Assembly (NCBI GenBank): GCA_023447635.1
Contig: JAEXNA010000012.1
Location: 47,089-111,088, forward strand
Length of the DNA stretch: 64,000 nt
From: Vulcanimicrobiota bacterium
Lineage (GTDB): Bacteria > Vulcanimicrobiota > Xenobia > Xenobiales > JADMJV01
Direction of reading: 5' to 3'
This document shows, in pieces, positions 8,678 through 16,954 of the stretch; positions within the stretch are counted from its first letter, which is position 1; each line of letters starts with the position of its first letter. The position numbers and the translations under genes are program-made. The notes under the pieces were generated by a model. The model saw nothing but the letters and a program-made list of their open reading frames with translations, made no database searches and was not told where the DNA came from.

Positions 8678-8990
8678 TGGCTCGGCGTTGGCGTCGCCAG
8701 ATGGGGGCGTTGATGCCCATTTCCAGTGAAGCCAGGCTTGGCTCGGGGTCGGCGTCGCTAGATGTGGGCGTTGATGCCCATTTCCAGTGAAGCCAGGCCT
8801 CGACTCGGCGTCGGCGTCGCCATATGTGGGTATCGACGCCCATTTCCGGTGAAGCCAAGCCTCGACTCGGGGTCGGCTTCGCCACATGTGGGCGTTGATG
8901 CCCATTTCTGGTGAAGCCAAGCCTCGACTCGGGGTCGGAGTCGGCTTCGCCAGATGTGGGCGTCGATACCCATTTCCAGTGAAGCCGACC
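8678..8990. repeat. Five-copy intergenic tandem repeat, 61-68 bp unit
   Basis: Five imperfect copies lie between the DUF2272 gene and the hybrid kinase gene. The landmark CCCATTTC begins at 8716, 8777, 8839, 8901 and 8969, so the spacing is 61, 62, 62 and 68. Each unit contains a GTGAAGCC motif, a (T/C)GACTCGG-type stretch and a short hairpin, TGGGC-GTTGAT-GCCCA. Sequence drift between copies shows the array is not a recent duplication. Units are not multiples of three, so the open frames crossing it are incidental. The gene-free stretch 8636-9039 holds this array and little else. Confidence 0.85.
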
Positions 8991-9039
8991 ATCCGAGCGG
9001 CGGCGAAGCCTTTCGCGTGGCTACTGGCTGCGGGTTGTT

Positions 9040-10668
9040 TCAGGAGGGGAGAGAGAGTCCGTCGAGCAGGCTGGCGAGTTCGGCTCGTTTGACGGGTTTG
9101 GTCAGGAAGGCGTCCATGCCGCTGGTGCGGGCGGTCTGTCGGGCCAGTTCCGAGGCGTCGGCGGTGACCGCGACGATGGGCAGTTTCCAGCCGCGCTCGC
9201 GCACCTTCCGGGCGACCTCAAAACCGTCCATCATCGGCATACGCAGGTCCAGCAGCAAGACGTCGTAGGCGCCGGACGTCATCATCTCTAGCCCCTCGGG
9301 CCCCGAGTTGGCGGTCCACAGCTGGTGGCCCAGCTTGCGGGCAAGGAAGTCCAGCACGCGCAGGTTGGTCGGGTCGTCGTCGATGGCCAGCACCCGCAGC
9401 GGTCGGTCGAGCGGGGCCGGAGCGGGGGCGGGAGGAGCGGCCGGACCGACCGGGATGCGCAGATGAAAATTGACCGCTCCGCCTTCGCCGGTGGCCCACA
9501 GGCGGCCGCTGAGCAGGTCGACCAGCGACCCGATGATGGCGGGGGATAGTCCAGCTGACTCGACGCCGCCCGGGCTAGAGGTGAAGAGCAGCCCCAGCTC
9601 TTCGTGGCTCAAGAAATAGGTGGGGCAGGCCAGACGAAGCTCCAGCTCTTCGGGGGGCGACCAGATCGCCTCCAGCACGAGACGACCCTTCCAGCCCGCC
9701 CGGCCCAGATGGAACTGGAGCAGAATGGCCAGCAGCTGGCTCAGGCGACGACCGTCGAGCTGCAGCCAGGCCGGCATTTCGCTGTCGATCTTCAGCTGTA
9801 GACTGAGCTCGGGGCGCTCGAGCGAGGCGATCATGGCTTTGTTGCGCTGCAGCAGCTGCGAGATTTCGGTAGGCACGGCCTCGGAGACCACCTGGCCGGC
9901 CTCGAGCGCGGCCAGGTCCAGCACCCCTTCCAAAAGCTGAGACAGGCGCTCGGCGCTGACCAGAACCGTCTCGGCCAGTTCGACGGCGGGCTCGGGCAGG
10001 TCTTGTTCGACACAGGCCTGAGAAAGGTTGACCATGGCGTTGAGCGGGGTTCGCACCTCGTGGCCCAGGTTGGCAAACAGCTGCTGGGCGGCTTTCAGGT
10101 GACGCCGAAGCTCGGCCCCGGTTTTGTCCAGGCGGAAGACCTGCAAGCGCAGAGCTATCTCGCTCTCGATGCCGTTGCGCAGGTCGCCGAGCTGATCGAT
10201 CTCTTTTTCGGTCCAGGCTCGAGGCTGGAAGTCGATGGCGCAGAAGCTCCCGATGATTTCGCCTTCCGGGGTTCGGATCGGCAGCCCGGCGTAAGCCCGG
10301 ATATGGTACTCGGTCACCGCGATGGACTCTCGAGTTCGCTCGTCCTGGCGGCAGTCTTCCACGACGAAAGCGCCCTGATGTAGCACCACGAACTGACAGA
10401 ACGACTGGGTGACCGGAGCGCTAGGGCTTAGCGAGGGCAGAGGAACCCTGGCGAATCGACTTTTCAGGAACAGCCGGTCCGATTCGACCAGAACCGCCAA
10501 CGCTACCGGCACTTCCAGCAGGGCCGAGCAGAGGCGGGTGTAGCGGTCGAACGAGTCTTCAGGCGGGCTGTTGACCAGGCAGGTTTCGGCCAGCGCCTGC
10601 AATCGACGGGGAGAGGTCAGGTTGCTGACCGGCGCGATGTTTTCTATCCCGTTGCTGCTTGAAGCCAT
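9040..10668 (-). CDS. GAF hybrid sensor kinase with decayed ATPase domain and receiver
   Basis: 542 residues from ATG 10668 (MASSSNGIENIAP). Order: GAF domain (about 20-180), HisKA dimerisation helix with phospho-acceptor His203 in LGHEVRTPLN, a HATPase-like region (about 270-400), and a receiver with Asp474 in LLLDLRMPMMDG and the Lys of LTKPV. The ATPase lobe lacks the usual motifs: the N-box Asn is absent (LLAILLQFHLG), the DxGxG box reads CPTYF and the G2 box reads GLSPAI. ATP binding is therefore doubtful, although the His and Asp are kept. It may act as a phosphotransfer or scaffold protein fed by another kinase. There is no membrane segment. Confidence 0.85.
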   Translation of the reverse strand: MASSSNGIENIAPVSNLTSPRRLQALAETCLVNSPPEDSFDRYTRLCSALLEVPVALAVLVESDRLFLKSRFARVPLPSLSPSAPVTQSFCQFVVLHQGAFVVEDCRQDERTRESIAVTEYHIRAYAGLPIRTPEGEIIGSFCAIDFQPRAWTEKEIDQLGDLRNGIESEIALRLQVFRLDKTGAELRRHLKAAQQLFANLGHEVRTPLNAMVNLSQACVEQDLPEPAVELAETVLVSAERLSQLLEGVLDLAALEAGQVVSEAVPTEISQLLQRNKAMIASLERPELSLQLKIDSEMPAWLQLDGRRLSQLLAILLQFHLGRAGWKGRLVLEAIWSPPEELELRLACPTYFLSHEELGLLFTSSPGGVESAGLSPAIIGSLVDLLSGRLWATGEGGAVNFHLRIPVGPAAPPAPAPAPLDRPLRVLAIDDDPTNLRVLDFLARKLGHQLWTANSGPEGLEMMTSGAYDVLLLDLRMPMMDGFEVARKVRERGWKLPIVAVTADASELARQTARTSGMDAFLTKPVKRAELASLLDGLSLPS

Positions 10669-10975
10669 GATGTTCGAATGGTCGAGATGGCGATGGTTCG
10701 CTCTTGATCGCCGGATTCCCCTGGAGCCTAGGGGCGCTGCCGGAAACCCCGTTGACATATAGCGACGTATATTTTGGGCAGGCGGAACTGGACGTTCGAG
10801 GTAATATCGGGAATATTTTCGACGAATCGACCCGTTTCACATGCACAATAATAGACGAGCTAGATGTCGGCGGGCTTTCCGGTTGCTCCCCGAGAGTCAG
10901 CTCTATTTCTCTCTCGAGGGCAGAATTTGTCCGAATAGTCACAAGTTTGTAACTTCTCGATGCTACCCTGAAGGC
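10669..10975. other. AT-richer divergent intergenic region
   Basis: About 300 bp between the minus-strand hybrid kinase and the plus-strand propeller gene. It is visibly richer in A and T than its surroundings (for example around 10760-10830 and 10915-10965) and contains TTGACA at 10752-10757, but no -10 box at the right spacing on that strand. It probably contains the promoters of both divergent genes. I could not assign an exact site. Confidence 0.4.
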
Positions 10976-11902
10976 GTGATATCGACCGAGCACCAAATTC
11001 TTCGAGCCCGACCCAACACCCCGGGACTACCGGCCACTTCGGCAGGGCGCACCGCAGGGGCGGATACGGGCGGCTCGCTGCCGGTCGACACCTTCAGCAA
11101 GGGCCCGATTCTCGACGAGTCGTTGCCCGACCTGAGCGGATTCGCCAACTTTTCTCGCTCGCGCCTGCTGGCCGTGCGCGATTCCAAAGACACCTCGCCC
11201 GACCCGCGCGTGCTGTTCGTGGATAAAAAAGACGGCGCCATCACGCCCGTCAACATGGACTGGAGCAAGACCGGGACGGCCCGCGACCTGGAGGCGGTGA
11301 CTCCGAACGCCAACGGCGGCGGCGGCTTCCTGGCCGTCGAAGGGTCGTCCTTCGGTGAGAAAAAAGCTCGCCTGTTCGAACTTTCCGTCGGCCAGAGGAA
11401 CGGCACTGCCGACAAGAGTCACATCTTGCCCGACTTCGGTCAGGAGATCGAAGGGATGACCGCGCTCAAAGGCGAGAACGGCAACCAGACCGTGCTGTTC
11501 GCCGGACGCGGCGGCAACGGCCAGCAAGGCCGTATCTACTGGGGAGAGCTGGGCGCCAACGGCCTCTCGTTCTCCAAAGAAGGTTTGAACGGCCAGGCGG
11601 TTCACGCGCCCCAGATCGGCGAAGGTCAGCGCGACCTGGCCGAACTGACGGTGGACAAGCAGGGCAAAATGTGGGGCGCCGCCGCCACCGACAACGGCGA
11701 CGACGGCCCGTTCACCTCGGCGCTGTACCAGGTTGGCCAGTTGACCCCGGGAGGCGCCACCCCGTTCCAGGTCAGCCAGGGCGGTCCCAGCGTTTTGCTC
11801 AACGACATCAAGGCGGAGGCCGTGTCGGCTCAGGGCAACGGAAAGTTCTTCATCGGCTCGGATAACGAATCGTTCGGCGGCCGCATCGACACTCTGGGTT
11901 AG
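10976..11902 (+). CDS. Beta-propeller-like protein with Ser/Pro leader
   Basis: About 308 residues if GTG 10976 is the start; the true start is uncertain because the frame is open upstream and no well-spaced ribosome site exists. After a low-complexity leader containing SLPVDTFSKGP comes a repeated strand pattern: RDLEAVTP with GGFLAVEGSS, QEIEGMTAL with VLFAGRGG, LAELTVDKQGKMWGAA, and IKAEAVS with GKFFIGSD. Such D/E-x-EA/G-x repeats every 50-60 residues are typical of beta-propellers of the DUF3616 / SdiA-regulated / esterase-like phytase type. No signal peptide is visible. The function is unknown. Confidence 0.6.
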   Translation: MISTEHQILRARPNTPGLPATSAGRTAGADTGGSLPVDTFSKGPILDESLPDLSGFANFSRSRLLAVRDSKDTSPDPRVLFVDKKDGAITPVNMDWSKTGTARDLEAVTPNANGGGGFLAVEGSSFGEKKARLFELSVGQRNGTADKSHILPDFGQEIEGMTALKGENGNQTVLFAGRGGNGQQGRIYWGELGANGLSFSKEGLNGQAVHAPQIGEGQRDLAELTVDKQGKMWGAAATDNGDDGPFTSALYQVGQLTPGGATPFQVSQGGPSVLLNDIKAEAVSAQGNGKFFIGSDNESFGGRIDTLG

Positions 11903-11914
11903 GGCTCTCGGCCG

Positions 11915-11929
11915 GGCTTCAAGGAAGCC
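11915..11929. terminator. Short hairpin between convergent genes
   Basis: GGCTTC-AAG-GAAGCC is a perfect six-base-pair stem just after the propeller gene, followed by GTTCT rather than a full U-run. It is a weak candidate terminator between the convergent propeller and EcsC genes. Confidence 0.3.
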
Positions 11930-11953
11930 GTTCTAGCGAAAAGCAAGGCCGCT

Positions 11954-12781
11954 CTAAGCCCGCTCGCCCACCTTGTCAGCCGCGATCAGTTGGGCCCGTC
12001 GCACGAAGCGGCGGCGATAGCTGCGCTGGGCCACTTCCAGAATGGCGTTCATCAGATGGCTGTTGATCCCGGCATTGACCACGGCTCCCAGCACCGGCAC
12101 CATGGCCACAGCTTTGCGACGGAGTAGCGCTTTGAGCAGCTGACGCGCCAGCAGCGCCATCCCTTTCCCCGTCAGGGCGTAGGACAGCTCGGGCAGGGTC
12201 GCCAGGTCGCGGTCGATATCCAACTGGTCCAGTTCGTCGACCTGACGGTAGCGGTTCTTACGCCCCGGCGCGTGGCCGATGCGCAGAACGTGCAGGAGAA
12301 ACTTCTGCTCCCGCTCCAGACGGGGGTCGAAGCCGTAGGAGATGGCGATCTCTTGCAGCGAGTGCACGGCGTACAGGTAGAAGGCAGGGACGTCGGCGAG
12401 TTGGCCCACCGCGCCGGCAAACCCGGTTATGCAGCTGCCCAGCACGGTGCGCTTTTTGATGTCGGCGCACAGCGTACCGACGCTCTCCTCGATCGCCATG
12501 AGATGGCCTTCGTATCCCGCCGAGTCCGAGCCGGGATAGGCGCGCGCTTTGCGCAGCCGCTCGTCGACCTGCTCGGGATCGAACATGGCCTGAGAGTGGT
12601 CCAGCGCCGTCTGCAAGGCGGCCGCCACCTTCTCGGTCAGGGTGTCGCCCACTTCGGCAGGAGCGCTTTCCATCAGGGCCGTCACGGGCACCGAGGCCGC
12701 GTCCAGCGTCCTGGTCCAGGAAGAGCGGTCGTCCTCGGGCAGGTCGAAGTTGTCCCCGCTCGACTGTGGCTGGTCGGTCAT
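11954..12781 (-). CDS. EcsC family protein
   Basis: 275 residues from ATG 12781, with GGAGG eleven bases upstream. The central part shows EcsC features: a glycine/alanine-rich membrane-interacting helix (CITGFAGAVGQLADVPAFYLYA), then ALHSLQ-like and EIAISYGFD segments, and a second hydrophobic helix AMVPVLGAVVNAGIN. EcsC-type proteins are membrane-associated and of unclear function, found near transporter or secretion genes. It lies 120 bp downstream of the Ser/Thr kinase on the same strand and could be the last gene of the long secretion and regulation operon. Confidence 0.75.
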   Translation of the reverse strand: MTDQPQSSGDNFDLPEDDRSSWTRTLDAASVPVTALMESAPAEVGDTLTEKVAAALQTALDHSQAMFDPEQVDERLRKARAYPGSDSAGYEGHLMAIEESVGTLCADIKKRTVLGSCITGFAGAVGQLADVPAFYLYAVHSLQEIAISYGFDPRLEREQKFLLHVLRIGHAPGRKNRYRQVDELDQLDIDRDLATLPELSYALTGKGMALLARQLLKALLRRKAVAMVPVLGAVVNAGINSHLMNAILEVAQRSYRRRFVRRAQLIAADKVGERA

Positions 12782-12901
12782 CTGAAGTGTAGCCCTCCAC
12801 GGCAACGAAATTTCTCGAAACGAACCCACCTTCCGCGTTGCTTCGGGCAAGCCTTTCATGAAACCGCGCCAGGGGGCAGACGTTGCGGAACGTCCTTCCA
12901 G

Positions 12902-14197
12902 CTACCGATAGGTGCGCCCGCCGGGCTGGGTCAGCTCTAGCCCAGCGTGGTCGATGAGCAGTCGGCTGAGCCGGTCCGCTCCGGGCAGCCCGGGCACCTC
13001 AGAAAGGTTCTGCAGCGTCTCCGGCGGCCCCACCGGCAGCCGGAGCAGGCGCGAGCCCAGGGTCAGGCAGAGCATGGGGGTCAGGTCGAAACCGCGATGT
13101 TCGAAGCGCACCTCTTTGACCTGATGCCAGGTGTAGCGCGTTTTGCTCGCCCCCTCCCACAGGATCAACCCCTCCGGCTCGACCTTCAAAATCGTGGTGG
13201 CCAGGCGCTTCTGCTCGCGGAAGCGGCGCCACAGGGTGACCAGCCAGATGGGGGTCAGACCCAGGGTGACGAAGGCGGTTACCGGGGCGACTGGCAGCAG
13301 ACCGAGCGACACCGCGCCTGCCCCCAGACAGGCGCCGGTGGCCAGCGCCGTGGGTCGCTTTGGCTCGGCCTCGAACCCGAACGCGAAGCGCTCGCCCTGG
13401 GGCGGAACCGGGCGCTGGCCCAGCAGCGCCTGCTCCATCGCTTCGGCCGACTCGAAGCGCAGTTCGGGCTCGCTCTGCACGGCTTTTCGGACCGCGTAGT
13501 CGACGTGTTCGGTGACGTTGGCGTTGACCTCGCGTACCGAGCCGAAGACAAAGGGGCGCAGGCTGGGGTCGGCTCCGGTGAACAGATGGTGCATCAGGGC
13601 GCCCAGCGAAAAGACGTCGGAGCGCGGGTCGGTCTGACCCTGGCCGTACTGCTCGGGAGCGGCGTAGCCCGGGGTGCCCATCACGATGGTATCCTGAACT
13701 TTGCCCAGGGTGTAGAAGCGCACCAGGCCAAAGTCGATCAGGCGGATATCGTCGGTCGGAGTGATCATCACGTTGGACGGCTTAAGGTCACGATAGATGA
13801 TGCCGTGGTCGTGCAGATACTGCAGCGCCTGGCAGATCTGGATGGCCCAGCCCACCACCCGCGAGGGGCGCAAGCTTTCGGGATGGCTGGTCCAGGCCTC
13901 CAGCGTCTGTCCCTCGACCAACTCCTGGACCAGAAAGCGCCGCCCCTCGCTCTCGAAATAGTCCGTCACCTTGGGTAGGAACGGGTGGGACAGTTTCGAC
14001 AGCACTTCGGCCTCGCGCCGGAACAGCGCTTCGAGCTGCTCTTTGTCGGCCTCCGAGGCGGGCGGCAGCTTCATCCGCTTGGCCACCAGGCGGCCAGGAA
14101 GCCGCTGGTCGCGCACTTCGACCACCGTGCTCATGCCGCCCTCGGCGACCGTGCGAACGACGGTGTAGCGGTTCTCTAAAACCTCTCCGTCCTTCAC
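12902..14197 (-). CDS. Membrane-anchored Ser/Thr protein kinase
   Basis: 431 residues from GTG 14197, which overlaps the upstream stop as GTGA. The kinase domain is complete: glycine loop AEGGMSTVVEV, Lys40 (LVAKRMK), a helix-C Glu near 62-64, catalytic loop YRDLKPSN (Asp137, Asn142; the usual His is Tyr) and DFG at 155-157, then APE at PEQY. After residue 275 there is a hydrophobic hairpin (about 283-320) and a C-terminal PH-like domain of about 100 residues that faces the cytoplasm if the hairpin returns. The kinase is translated right after the anti-sigma protein, so it may phosphorylate that protein, the sigma factor or the secretion ATPase. Confidence 0.9.
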   Translation of the reverse strand: MKDGEVLENRYTVVRTVAEGGMSTVVEVRDQRLPGRLVAKRMKLPPASEADKEQLEALFRREAEVLSKLSHPFLPKVTDYFESEGRRFLVQELVEGQTLEAWTSHPESLRPSRVVGWAIQICQALQYLHDHGIIYRDLKPSNVMITPTDDIRLIDFGLVRFYTLGKVQDTIVMGTPGYAAPEQYGQGQTDPRSDVFSLGALMHHLFTGADPSLRPFVFGSVREVNANVTEHVDYAVRKAVQSEPELRFESAEAMEQALLGQRPVPPQGERFAFGFEAEPKRPTALATGACLGAGAVSLGLLPVAPVTAFVTLGLTPIWLVTLWRRFREQKRLATTILKVEPEGLILWEGASKTRYTWHQVKEVRFEHRGFDLTPMLCLTLGSRLLRLPVGPPETLQNLSEVPGLPGADRLSRLLIDHAGLELTQPGGRTYR

Positions 14198-16377
14198 GGG
14201 ATCAGCTCCAATCGCATCTGCTTGAGCCCTAGCTGCCCTTCCTCGCCCAACACGCTGATCTGCAGGTAGCCTTCTCCCGGCACGGCGGGCAGCGATAGCT
14301 CCGCCGCTCCGGCCGATGCCCGCAGGGCCGTCTCCCAGTCGCCCCGCTCTCGACCGTCCCTGGATAGCAGGCGCAGATGCAGCGTTCCGCGAGCCGAGGA
14401 AGAGCCGTCGAGCAGCAGTTTCAGGCGCAGCGACCCCGAACTGTAGCTGCGGCTATCCAACACCGTGGTGACCTGACCTCCAGCCTCCAGGTCCAGGCGC
14501 GGCCCCTCTCGACTCAGACGAAAGCGTGCCGCCCCCTGCGCTTTCCAGCGCTCCTCCTGCAGCGGGATCGCCTCGCCTTCACTGCCCCGAGTCAGCTTTA
14601 TGGCGGGCAGCCGCAATCGTCCGCCCTTGACCTCGAAGACTCCGGGAACGGTGGGGTTGACGGTCAGTGCGGTGGGCGGCTGCAGCAGGGCCAGCACATA
14701 CCGACCGTCAGGCACCCGAGTGATCTCGAACTCTCCGTTCACACCGCTGCTCACGGTCCGCTGATAAGGCGCTCGAAAGTCGGGGTCCAGGCTGTCGCCC
14801 GGGACCAGACGGGCGGCCCACTCGGCCTCATCCTGCAGCCCTCCAACCACCTGCTCCAGCCCGCCCTCCGGAACCTCGATCAGCCGAAGGCGCAGCCCCT
14901 CCCGGCGCCCCTCCACCCCTTCGATCTGGCCGCTCACCGTAGCGCCCTCGGGGGCCAGATCGGCCTGGGCCAGGACCCGCCAGCGCAGCTCGCCCAGCAG
15001 GTGGGCGACCAGACGCTGGCGCTCTTCGCTGGGCAGCGTCAGTCGAGAGCCCTCCCGTCGACCCAGACTGTCCAGGAAGGCCGACAGCCCCCAGGCGACC
15101 CCCGGAGCGTGATCGGCCCAGTCGCGTACGGCGGCCAGCAGACGCTCCTCCTCCCACTCCAGGTAGGCCGAGGCGACCTTCAGTCGGGCCGCTCTGGGGT
15201 CCACGCCCGGCCCCACCACGTTGACTTCGAGGCGGGGGTAGTCGACCCCGGGCAGCAGCCAGGGATCGCTGGGAGAGGCGGCCAGAAGGTAAGCGCGGCG
15301 GCCGTCTTCGAGCTCGGCCACGGAGGGCGACACCACCTGTCGCGGCATCACCTCCGACAGCCCGTAGCCCAGGCAGCCCAAACCTGCCAGGACGAGCAGC
15401 AAAGACGGCCACCGCCCGTCCCTTACCCCGCGATAAGAGGGGAGGGCGCCGGCCACTCCACCTCCCAAAAGGCCCGCCGCCACCACCGTCACGCCCACAC
15501 AGGCGAGCAGGTTAGAGAACGGCAGACTGCCCACCAGCAGGGCGATGGTGGGCTGCCAATCCTGCGCTCGGGGCCAACCCAGCGAGGCCCTGGCAACCCA
15601 TTCCAGAGCTCCCAGAGGCAAGACTAGCAAGACAAAATCGACGGCCAATCGGGGCAGCGGGCGGGCCGTCTTGAAAGCGACCAGAGCAAAACCGCCGAGT
15701 AAGCACAGCCCTACCCAGAGGGCGCAAGCCAGGCAGAACGCACCGATCTCGAGACTGGCCAGCAGCGGGAGCGCCACGAACGGGCCGGCCACGGCCAGGC
15801 TGCCTGCAGCGCTGAAGATGGAACGTGGAGTGGGGCGTACCTCGCCTTCCAGGTCGCCCAGCAGGGCGGGCAGGCCGGCTGTCCAGAGCGCGACCAGCAG
15901 CACCGCCAGCGAGGCCCAGAACAGCCCCTCTCCGGTCGGAGCCCAGGAAGCCCAGAGGGCGCTGTCCGGCAGCCCGCGGCGCGGCACCGCTTCGAGTCCG
16001 GCATAGGGAGGCAAGAGCCAGCGAGCGATAGCGGCTAGCGCTACCACGGCGCTCATCCCGCCAAAGGCGGCGACGCGCAGGCCATGACGCCAGGGCCAGC
16101 GCTCGTATGGAGCGCGCAGAGCTCGTCGCAGGAAGGCCCAGCGAGAGGCGGGCGCCGACCCGGTCAGGACGGTCTGGACCAGCCCCTTGAGCCCCGCCGG
16201 ATCGACTTCGGGGAACGGCTGCCCCTTCATCTCGGCCGACAGCGAGAGCAGGCGGGTGCGTTGTCGCTGACAGTCAGGACAGCTGTCGAGATGTTCGTTC
16301 ATCGCCTCGAGGTCGTCGCCGGTCAGTTCGCCGTCAGCCGAGGCGGAAAAGGCTTCAAAGCACTCATCACACGTCAT
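14194..16377 (-). CDS. Very large zinc-finger anti-sigma factor with membrane and extracytoplasmic domains
   Basis: 727 residues from ATG 16377, overlapping the sigma factor gene by 11 bases. Residues 1-50 are an anti-sigma zinc-finger domain: CDECFEAF near the start and H-x3-C-x2-C in EHLDSCPDC. About eight hydrophobic segments follow between roughly residues 100 and 345. The last 380 residues look extracytoplasmic and include GEFEITRVPDGRYVLAL, a carboxypeptidase-regulatory-like beta domain, and a jelly-roll-like C-terminal end. Ordinary anti-sigma factors of this class have 200-300 residues, so the sensor part is unusually large. It should hold the sigma factor at the membrane until a signal arrives. 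Confidence 0.85.
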   Translation of the reverse strand: MTCDECFEAFSASADGELTGDDLEAMNEHLDSCPDCQRQRTRLLSLSAEMKGQPFPEVDPAGLKGLVQTVLTGSAPASRWAFLRRALRAPYERWPWRHGLRVAAFGGMSAVVALAAIARWLLPPYAGLEAVPRRGLPDSALWASWAPTGEGLFWASLAVLLVALWTAGLPALLGDLEGEVRPTPRSIFSAAGSLAVAGPFVALPLLASLEIGAFCLACALWVGLCLLGGFALVAFKTARPLPRLAVDFVLLVLPLGALEWVARASLGWPRAQDWQPTIALLVGSLPFSNLLACVGVTVVAAGLLGGGVAGALPSYRGVRDGRWPSLLLVLAGLGCLGYGLSEVMPRQVVSPSVAELEDGRRAYLLAASPSDPWLLPGVDYPRLEVNVVGPGVDPRAARLKVASAYLEWEEERLLAAVRDWADHAPGVAWGLSAFLDSLGRREGSRLTLPSEERQRLVAHLLGELRWRVLAQADLAPEGATVSGQIEGVEGRREGLRLRLIEVPEGGLEQVVGGLQDEAEWAARLVPGDSLDPDFRAPYQRTVSSGVNGEFEITRVPDGRYVLALLQPPTALTVNPTVPGVFEVKGGRLRLPAIKLTRGSEGEAIPLQEERWKAQGAARFRLSREGPRLDLEAGGQVTTVLDSRSYSSGSLRLKLLLDGSSSARGTLHLRLLSRDGRERGDWETALRASAGAAELSLPAVPGEGYLQISVLGEEGQLGLKQMRLELIP

Positions 16378-16954
16378 AAGCTTGGATCAGCCTCCTTCTG
16401 GCGTTGGCTACCCGCGACTTCACGGTGCCCATGGGGATATCGAGGATCTCGGCGATCTCTTCGTAGGAGTAACCCTGCACTTCGCGCAGCGCCAGAATAG
16501 TGCGATCGGTGTCGGTCAGCCGCAGCAGCGCCTTCTTTAGCTGCAGGCGACGCCCGGTCTTTTCCTCGAGCCCGTCGGTCGAGGGGCCCCCGCCTTGCTC
16601 GACCACCTCGGTCAGCGACTGGGGGCGTTTCTGTTTGAGCAGCTTCTTGCAGCGGTTGACCACGATGCGGGTGAACCAGGTGGTAAACGAGGCCGGATCG
16701 CGCAGTTGGCGGATGTTCTGCAGGACGGAGATGTAGGCGTCCTGCACCGCATCCTGGCAGAGGTGGTGATCTTGCGCCACCGAGTAGCCCAGCCGATAGG
16801 CGCTGCGCTGAGTTCGGCTGACCAGCGGTTCGAAAGCGGCCAGGTCGCCGTCTTGCAGGCGCAGGACCAGACGACGCACTTCGTCGCCTTTATCCGCGCT
16901 TGAAGACAGGCCGGCGCTCATGGCGGTTGTTTCGTAGCTCAACGCGAGTTCCAT
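16367..16954 (-). CDS. ECF-type RNA polymerase sigma factor
   Basis: 195 residues. Region 2 is clear (AFEPLVSRTQRSAYRLGYSV, then QDAVQDAYISVLQNIRQLRD and FTTWFTRIVVNRC), and region 4 holds the helix-turn-helix YSYEEIAEILDIPMGTVKSR. ATG 16954 follows the stop of the GspF-like gene directly, so translation of the two is probably coupled; a second ATG at 16921 is possible. The next gene is its zinc-finger anti-sigma factor, overlapping by 11 bases. The sigma factor would direct polymerase to its own set of promoters, plausibly including this operon. Confidence 0.92.
   Translation of the reverse strand: MELALSYETTAMSAGLSSSADKGDEVRRLVLRLQDGDLAAFEPLVSRTQRSAYRLGYSVAQDHHLCQDAVQDAYISVLQNIRQLRDPASFTTWFTRIVVNRCKKLLKQKRPQSLTEVVEQGGGPSTDGLEEKTGRRLQLKKALLRLTDTDRTILALREVQGYSYEEIAEILDIPMGTVKSRVANARRRLIQAYDV

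Noticed and set aside
8678..8990. Repeat array as CRISPR
   Set aside because: Units are about 61 bp with no distinct repeat and spacer parts, no cas genes, and drift within the whole unit.
7982..8992. Long DUF2272 frame extended upstream into the repeats
   Set aside because: The signal peptide begins at about 8635; the upstream part is the tandem repeat array translated by chance.
14377..15627. 416-codon plus-strand frame
   Set aside because: Antisense to the anti-sigma gene; no start site and no domain.
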